Positions 59,876 through 64,000 of a DNA stretch of 64,000 nucleotides are shown here, in pieces (position 1 is the first letter of the stretch; every line of letters begins with the position of its first letter). Source of the stretch: Methylophilus sp. Leaf416 (GTDB taxonomy: Bacteria; Pseudomonadota; Gammaproteobacteria; Burkholderiales; Methylophilaceae); the NCBI RefSeq assembly GCF_001424665.1, contig NZ_LMQS01000004.1, forward strand, positions 375,680 through 439,679, read 5' to 3'. The translations under genes and the position numbers were made by a program. A model generated the notes under the pieces. The model did not search any database, had not been told where the DNA came from, and saw only the letters and a program-made list of their open reading frames with translations.

Positions 59876-61540
59876 ATGGCCCAATATGTCATGTCCATGC
59901 TCCGCGTGAGCAAAATCGTGCCTCCTAAGCGGCAGATTATTAAAAACATTTCCCTGTCATTTTTCCCGGGCGCCAAAATTGGCCTGCTGGGCCTGAACGG
60001 CTCCGGAAAATCGACTGTATTGCGCATCATGGCAGGTGCCGACAAAGAATACGAAGGCGAAGTGCAATGGCAGCCCAATCTGTCGATTGGCTATTTACCG
60101 CAGGAGCCTGAGCTTGACCCTGAAAAAACGGTGCGCCAGGAAGTGGAATCTGGCCTTGGCGCTGTGATGGAAGCCAAGCAAAAGCTGGAAGAGATCTATG
60201 CAGCCTATGCCGAGCCGGATGCGGATTTTGACAAGCTGGCGGAGGAACAAGCCAAGTATGAAAATATACTGACAGCTAGCGGCAGTGATGTTGAGCAGCA
60301 GCTGGAAATTGCCGCCGATGCGTTGCGACTGCCACCGTGGGATGCCAAGATAGGTCCATTGTCTGGCGGTGAAAAGCGCCGTGTCGCTTTGTGCAAGCTG
60401 TTGTTATCCCGGCCGGACATGTTACTGCTGGACGAGCCGACCAACCATTTGGATGCCGAATCTGTCGATTGGCTGGAGCAGTTCCTGGTGCGCTTCCCTG
60501 GAACTGTGGTTGCCGTCACGCATGACCGTTACTTCCTGGATAATGCCGCTGAATGGATTCTGGAGCTGGATCGCGGCGAAGGTATTCCCTGGAAAGGCAA
60601 CTATTCAAACTGGCTGGAGCAAAAAGAAGATCGCCTGGCACAGGAACATAAACAGGAAGATGCCCATCGCAAAGCCATGAAACAAGAGCTGGAATGGGTG
60701 CGTCAAGGTGCGAAAGCCCGCCAGTCAAAAAGCAAGGCGCGTCTTGCCCGTTATGAAGAAATGTCCAGCGTCGAATATCAGCGCCGCAACGAAACGCAGG
60801 AAATCTTTATTCCGCCAGGTGAGCGCCTGGGCAACCAGGTCATTGAATTCAATAATGTCTCCAAAGGTTTTGGCGACCGCCTGCTGATTGATAACCTGTC
60901 TTTCAGTATTCCTCCCGGCGCGATTGTAGGGGTGATCGGCCCTAACGGTGCCGGTAAATCTACCCTGTTCCGTATGTTGCAAGGCCAGGAGCAACCGGAT
61001 AGCGGCGAGATCATCACCGGCCCTACCGTAAAATTAGCCGCTGTAGATCAAAGTCGCGAGGGCCTGGATAATAACAAAACGGTATTTGATGTGATTTCAG
61101 GTGGCCTGGATATGCTGAATGTTGGCAAATTTGAAATGCCAAGCCGCGCGTACATTGGGCGTTTTAACTTTAAAGGCGGTGACCAGCAGAAAATCGTTGG
61201 TCAACTTTCCGGTGGTGAACGTGGCCGCTTGCATCTGGCGAAAACCCTGATTTCCGGTGCCAACGTGTTGCTGCTGGATGAACCTTCAAATGACCTCGAT
61301 GTGGAAACGCTACGTGCACTGGAAGATGCGTTGCTGGAGTTTTCTGGTTGCGTACTGGTGACCTCGCATGACCGCTGGTTTCTGGATAGGATTGCGACTC
61401 ACATTCTGGCTGCGGAAGGCGACTCGCAATGGACGTTCTTCAACGGTAACTATCAGGAATACGAAGCCGACAAGAAAAAACGTCTGGGCGAAGAAGGTGC
61501 CAAACCTAAACGCATCCGTTACAAACCAATTGCTCGTTAA
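59876..61540 (+). CDS. ettA: energy-dependent translational throttle protein EttA
   Basis: A 554-aa ABC-F protein without membrane segments that binds the ribosomal E site and gates elongation by cell energy. It aligns closely with E. coli EttA from start (MAQYVMSMLRVSKIVPPKRQIIKNISLSFFPGAKIG) to end (KPKRIRYKPIAR). Two ABC domains: Walker A GLNGSGKST and GPNGAGKST, signatures LSGGEKRRVALCKLLL and LSGGERGRLHLAKTL, and Walker B LLLDEPTNHLD and LLLDEPSNDLD. The arm and linker (WVRQGAKARQSKSKARLARYEEM) are conserved. A strong terminator follows. Confidence 0.97.
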   Translation: MAQYVMSMLRVSKIVPPKRQIIKNISLSFFPGAKIGLLGLNGSGKSTVLRIMAGADKEYEGEVQWQPNLSIGYLPQEPELDPEKTVRQEVESGLGAVMEAKQKLEEIYAAYAEPDADFDKLAEEQAKYENILTASGSDVEQQLEIAADALRLPPWDAKIGPLSGGEKRRVALCKLLLSRPDMLLLDEPTNHLDAESVDWLEQFLVRFPGTVVAVTHDRYFLDNAAEWILELDRGEGIPWKGNYSNWLEQKEDRLAQEHKQEDAHRKAMKQELEWVRQGAKARQSKSKARLARYEEMSSVEYQRRNETQEIFIPPGERLGNQVIEFNNVSKGFGDRLLIDNLSFSIPPGAIVGVIGPNGAGKSTLFRMLQGQEQPDSGEIITGPTVKLAAVDQSREGLDNNKTVFDVISGGLDMLNVGKFEMPSRAYIGRFNFKGGDQQKIVGQLSGGERGRLHLAKTLISGANVLLLDEPSNDLDVETLRALEDALLEFSGCVLVTSHDRWFLDRIATHILAAEGDSQWTFFNGNYQEYEADKKKRLGEEGAKPKRIRYKPIAR

Positions 61541-61547
61541 AAATAAA

Positions 61548-61575
61548 AAGCCCATTCACTCGAATGGGCTTTTTT
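61548..61575 (+). terminator. terminator after ettA
   Basis: AAGCCCATTC (61548-61557) pairs with GAATGGGCTT (61562-61571), 4-base loop, then T-run to 61575. Confidence 0.9.
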
Positions 61576-61623
61576 GTAATCGGCTACGAAGATTTCCGCT
61601 TTATATTGTTCAAAGTAAGATAG

Positions 61624-62421
61624 TCAAAGCCTCGCCTTGTGCGGGGCTTTTTTCATAATAAAGTCCCACAAACCCGCAGGCAGTAAACGTATCAGTCTGG
61701 CGACAATCCCCATTTGCCAGGGAATCACGGTAAAGCGTTTTTGTGCAGCGATAGCATGGATAGCTTTGTTGGCAAATACATCTGCCTCCATCAGGAATGG
61801 CATGGGATAAGTATTAATATCCGTCATAGGGGTACGGATATAGCCGGGTGCGATGGTAGTCACGGAGATATTGTTTAACTGCATTTCCACGCGCAAGCTT
61901 TCAAGGTAGGTAATCGCTGCGGCTTTACTTGCACTGTAAGCCCCTGACCCCGGCAAGCCACGGATGCCAGCCACGCTCGCGATGCCTACCAATTGCGCCA
62001 GTTCACCTTGCCTTGCGGATTTTTTCATTGCGTTGATAAAGGGCTGGAAGGTATGGACCAGGCCCATGACATTGGTATCAAACACGGCCTGGAAGGCGGG
62101 AATGTCCTCCTGGTATTCTGTCAGCGTACCGCGGCTGACACCGGCATTGCCGATCACAATATGCGGTGTGCCAACATTTGCCAACAACTCGCTGGCAATT
62201 GTTTGCATGCGCTCAACATCACGCACGTCTGCGACATAGGCATGCACCTGGCTGCCATACGCAGTCATTATTTCATTTTGCAGGCTATCCAGCGCGGATT
62301 GTTTACGGCCTATGAGTGTCAGTATGCATTGTGCGCCATAATGCCGGGCATACGCCTTTGCCAGGGCTTGCCCAATACCGCTGGAGGCGCCGGTAATAAC
62401 GATATGAAGTTGAGAAGGCAC
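61624..62421 (-). CDS. SDR family oxidoreductase (sorbose-dehydrogenase-like short-chain reductase)
   Basis: A 265-aa classical SDR. TGASSGIGQALAKAYA binds NAD(P), NAGVSRG replaces NNAG, the Ser-Tyr-Lys residues are in GIASVAGIRG and YSASKAA, and PG is in IAPGYIRT. The C-terminus has a hydrophobic stretch (RLIRLLPAGLWDFIM), as in membrane-associated SDRs acting on lipids. I chose GTG 62421 (VPSQLHIVITG) because no ATG lies closer; the open frame runs on to 62592 but its extra residues lack family similarity and overlap the divergent gene. Substrate unknown; start uncertain. Confidence 0.82.
   Translation of the reverse strand: MPSQLHIVITGASSGIGQALAKAYARHYGAQCILTLIGRKQSALDSLQNEIMTAYGSQVHAYVADVRDVERMQTIASELLANVGTPHIVIGNAGVSRGTLTEYQEDIPAFQAVFDTNVMGLVHTFQPFINAMKKSARQGELAQLVGIASVAGIRGLPGSGAYSASKAAAITYLESLRVEMQLNNISVTTIAPGYIRTPMTDINTYPMPFLMEADVFANKAIHAIAAQKRFTVIPWQMGIVARLIRLLPAGLWDFIMKKAPHKARL
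61626..61653 (+). terminator. second hairpin terminator, within 3' end of SDR gene
   Basis: AAAGCCTCGC (61626-61635) pairs with GCGGGGCTTT (61641-61650), ten pairs with one T-G, T-run to 61653. It backs up the ettA terminator and overlaps the end of the convergent SDR gene. Confidence 0.75.
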
Positions 62422-62487
62422 TGGCTTAAATCTTACAGAAAAAAATGGTTGGGTTAGAATGCCATAAAACAACACGGGGAAACAATC

Positions 62488-62862
62488 ATGAATCTGGAAA
62501 AAGTGATTTTTGGGTTTTTTATTATTTTGGCCATGACGCTCAACTTCGGTTTTTTTGTCGGCCAGATTGATAATCCCCAACACCATTTGCACTATGAGTT
62601 ATATGCGGCCATTGTGGTCAACCTCATTGCGACCGTACTTAAGTTTGGAGACCGTACCCAGATTGGCGCCATTCACCTGGCGACCAGCCTAGTGGCAGAT
62701 CTGCAGCTGATTGCCGCTGCCATTATCTGGACCGCAGCCGGCACCCAGTCCGCAGCGCCAGAAGTGATCGTCGGCGTTGTATCACTGTCGGGTGGTGCTT
62801 TTCTGGCCAATATCACATCCGTGATTCTACTGATCTACGAAACCGTCACCCTGCGCCGCTAG
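62488..62862 (+). CDS. DUF6394-like small membrane protein
   Basis: A 124-aa protein with four hydrophobic segments (VIFGFFIILAMTLNFGFFVG; YAAIVVNLIATVLKFG; LVADLQLIAAAIIW; EVIVGVVSLSGGAFLANITSVILLIYETV). I recognise it as resembling DUF6394, which occurs next to ion-channel/TrkA genes; function unknown. It is followed after 10 bp by the potassium channel gene, suggesting it is an accessory or partner membrane subunit. Confidence 0.75.
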   Translation: MNLEKVIFGFFIILAMTLNFGFFVGQIDNPQHHLHYELYAAIVVNLIATVLKFGDRTQIGAIHLATSLVADLQLIAAAIIWTAAGTQSAAPEVIVGVVSLSGGAFLANITSVILLIYETVTLRR

Positions 62863-62872
62863 TATCTCAGCA

Positions 62873-64000
62873 ATGAACCTCAATCAGATCATTTTCCTGA
62901 TTTTGCGGCGCATGCGTGCGCCGCTGTTGATGGTGATCATCAGCTACGCCATTGCACTGATTGGCTTTGTGCTGATTTCCGGGATTGATGATCAAGGCCG
63001 ACCTTATCACCTGAGCTTTTTCGATGCATTTTATATCCTGAGCTATACCGCCACCACGATAGGTTTTGGCGAAATCCCCTACCCGTTCACCGGTCACCAA
63101 CGCATGTGGATGACCTTCTCCATTTATTTCACTGTGATTGCCTGGTTTTATGCCATCGGGGCGATTATTGGTTTGTTCCAGGAGGCTTCCCTGCAGCAGG
63201 CAATCAAAACCGCCAGATTCCAGCGCGATGTCTGTAATCTGATGGAACCTTTTTACCTGATTTGCGGCTATGGTGAAACGGGCAGTGAGCTGGTGCGTGC
63301 GCTGGATAAAAATGAACTACGGGTAGTGGTACTGGAAATCAATCCCGAACGGATAAATGAACTTGGCATGAATGAATACCAGTTCTATGTGCCCCATTTG
63401 TGCGCAGATGCGAAATTGTCAGAAGTTTTGCTATACGCCGGAATCAAAAATCCTATGTGCAGGGGCGTGGCGGCATTAACTGATGACGATCATGCCAACC
63501 TGGCCATTTCAGTGGCAGTGAAATTGATCAAACCAGAGCTGCCGGTGCTGGCCAGGGTAGAAAATGATGTGGTGGCGGCCAATATGGCATCATTCGGTAC
63601 CGACCATATTATCAATCCATACAAGATTTTTGGTGAGCATTTGGCGATGCGCTTGAATGCGCTGGGCACTTACCTGTTGCACGAATGGCTGACCAGGGCA
63701 CCGGGCGATGCGATAGAACCACCGGCGGCGATCCCTAAAGGCAAATGGATTGCCTGTGGCTTTGGCCGTTTCGGCAAATCGGTAGTCAATAGCCTGCAAA
63801 AGGATGTTGTGGATGTCACCATTATTGAAGCGGATCCTAAAGGTACCCAATGCGAGCACTGTATTGTTGGCAGCGGCGTAGAGTCACATATCCTCCAGCA
63901 AGCAGGTGTGGAGCAGGCAGTTGGCATTGTGGCTGGGACTGACAATGATATTAATAACCTGTCGATCGTCATGACGGCGCAGGAGGTGAATCCGGAATTG
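62873..64000 (+). CDS. potassium channel with two RCK (TrkA-N) domains (3' end cut by window)
   Basis: An open frame of 376 codons from ATG 62873 to the window end. Two membrane helices (about 16-38 and 78-103) flank a pore loop with selectivity filter TIGFGE (62-67), a variant of TVGYGD. Two cytoplasmic RCK domains follow: ICGYGETGSELVRAL and ACGFGRFGKSVVNSL. Channels of this kind pass K+ under nucleotide or ligand control. The stop lies beyond the window. It is in an apparent two-gene unit with the DUF6394-like gene. Confidence 0.88.
   Translation, partial: MNLNQIIFLILRRMRAPLLMVIISYAIALIGFVLISGIDDQGRPYHLSFFDAFYILSYTATTIGFGEIPYPFTGHQRMWMTFSIYFTVIAWFYAIGAIIGLFQEASLQQAIKTARFQRDVCNLMEPFYLICGYGETGSELVRALDKNELRVVVLEINPERINELGMNEYQFYVPHLCADAKLSEVLLYAGIKNPMCRGVAALTDDDHANLAISVAVKLIKPELPVLARVENDVVAANMASFGTDHIINPYKIFGEHLAMRLNALGTYLLHEWLTRAPGDAIEPPAAIPKGKWIACGFGRFGKSVVNSLQKDVVDVTIIEADPKGTQCEHCIVGSGVESHILQQAGVEQAVGIVAGTDNDINNLSIVMTAQEVNPEL

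Noticed and set aside
61624-62592. 322-aa form of the second SDR
   Set aside because: The extra 57 N-terminal residues have no SDR similarity and overlap the divergent membrane-protein gene; a GTG start at 62421 is more plausible.

Overview
This window is the replication-origin neighbourhood of a betaproteobacterial chromosome plus about 30 kb of flanking accessory sequence. Gene order and protein style point to a Methylophilaceae-like methylotroph (Methylotenera/Methylovorus type). This is inferred from the order rpmH-rnpA-yidD-yidC-mnmE / mnmG-rsmG-parA-parB-atpIBEFHAGDC-glmU-glmS, the DUF1924/b-type cytochrome pair and moderate GC content. No 16S gene or methanol-oxidation gene is present to settle it.

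Left arm (1-32 kb). A truncated MoxR-type AAA ATPase diverges from a MocR/PdxR-type regulator. A PAS-PAS-GGDEF-EAL c-di-GMP enzyme follows. Next is a compact minus-strand operon (12701 to 4987): hsdR, an unrecognised protein with a C-terminal membrane anchor, hsdM, hsdS, a DUF3800 protein, and a possible BECR-fold nuclease. All gaps are 0-9 bp. This expanded type I restriction-modification locus is the best candidate for an undescribed system. A thioesterase, a LysR-controlled SDR/GST/hydrolase module, an AlkA-like glycosylase, a diheme cytochrome and small proteins follow. A minus-strand signalling block (26.6 to 19.2 kb) holds a CHASE3-GAF hybrid kinase with three receivers, stand-alone CheR and CheB, a receiver-kinase, a receiver, a ChpT-like kinase relic and a thioredoxin. 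Then come a KefB-type antiporter and a UdgX/radical-SAM DNA repair pair.

Core (32-58 kb). gyrB, dnaN and dnaA run leftward and rpmH-rnpA-yidD-yidC-mnmE run rightward, so replication probably starts around 35.9-37.8 kb, where DnaA boxes occur. Three exact 16-bp parS palindromes (dnaN-gyrB gap, inside mnmE, inside mnmG) accompany parA-parB. The complete ATP synthase operon and glmU-glmS follow. A terminator-like hairpin inside the 5' end of rnpA probably sets the L34 to RNase P protein ratio.

Right edge (58-64 kb). This holds an EAL-HDOD protein, an Hsp20 gene behind a near-perfect heat-shock promoter, ettA, an SDR, a DUF6394-like membrane protein, and a K+ channel/RCK protein cut by the window end.

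Two enzymes carry striking active-site changes: a UdgX homologue with Arg where the DNA-linking His is expected, and an HSL-type hydrolase with His where the nucleophilic Ser is expected. No tRNA, rRNA, CRISPR array, IS element or prophage was seen.
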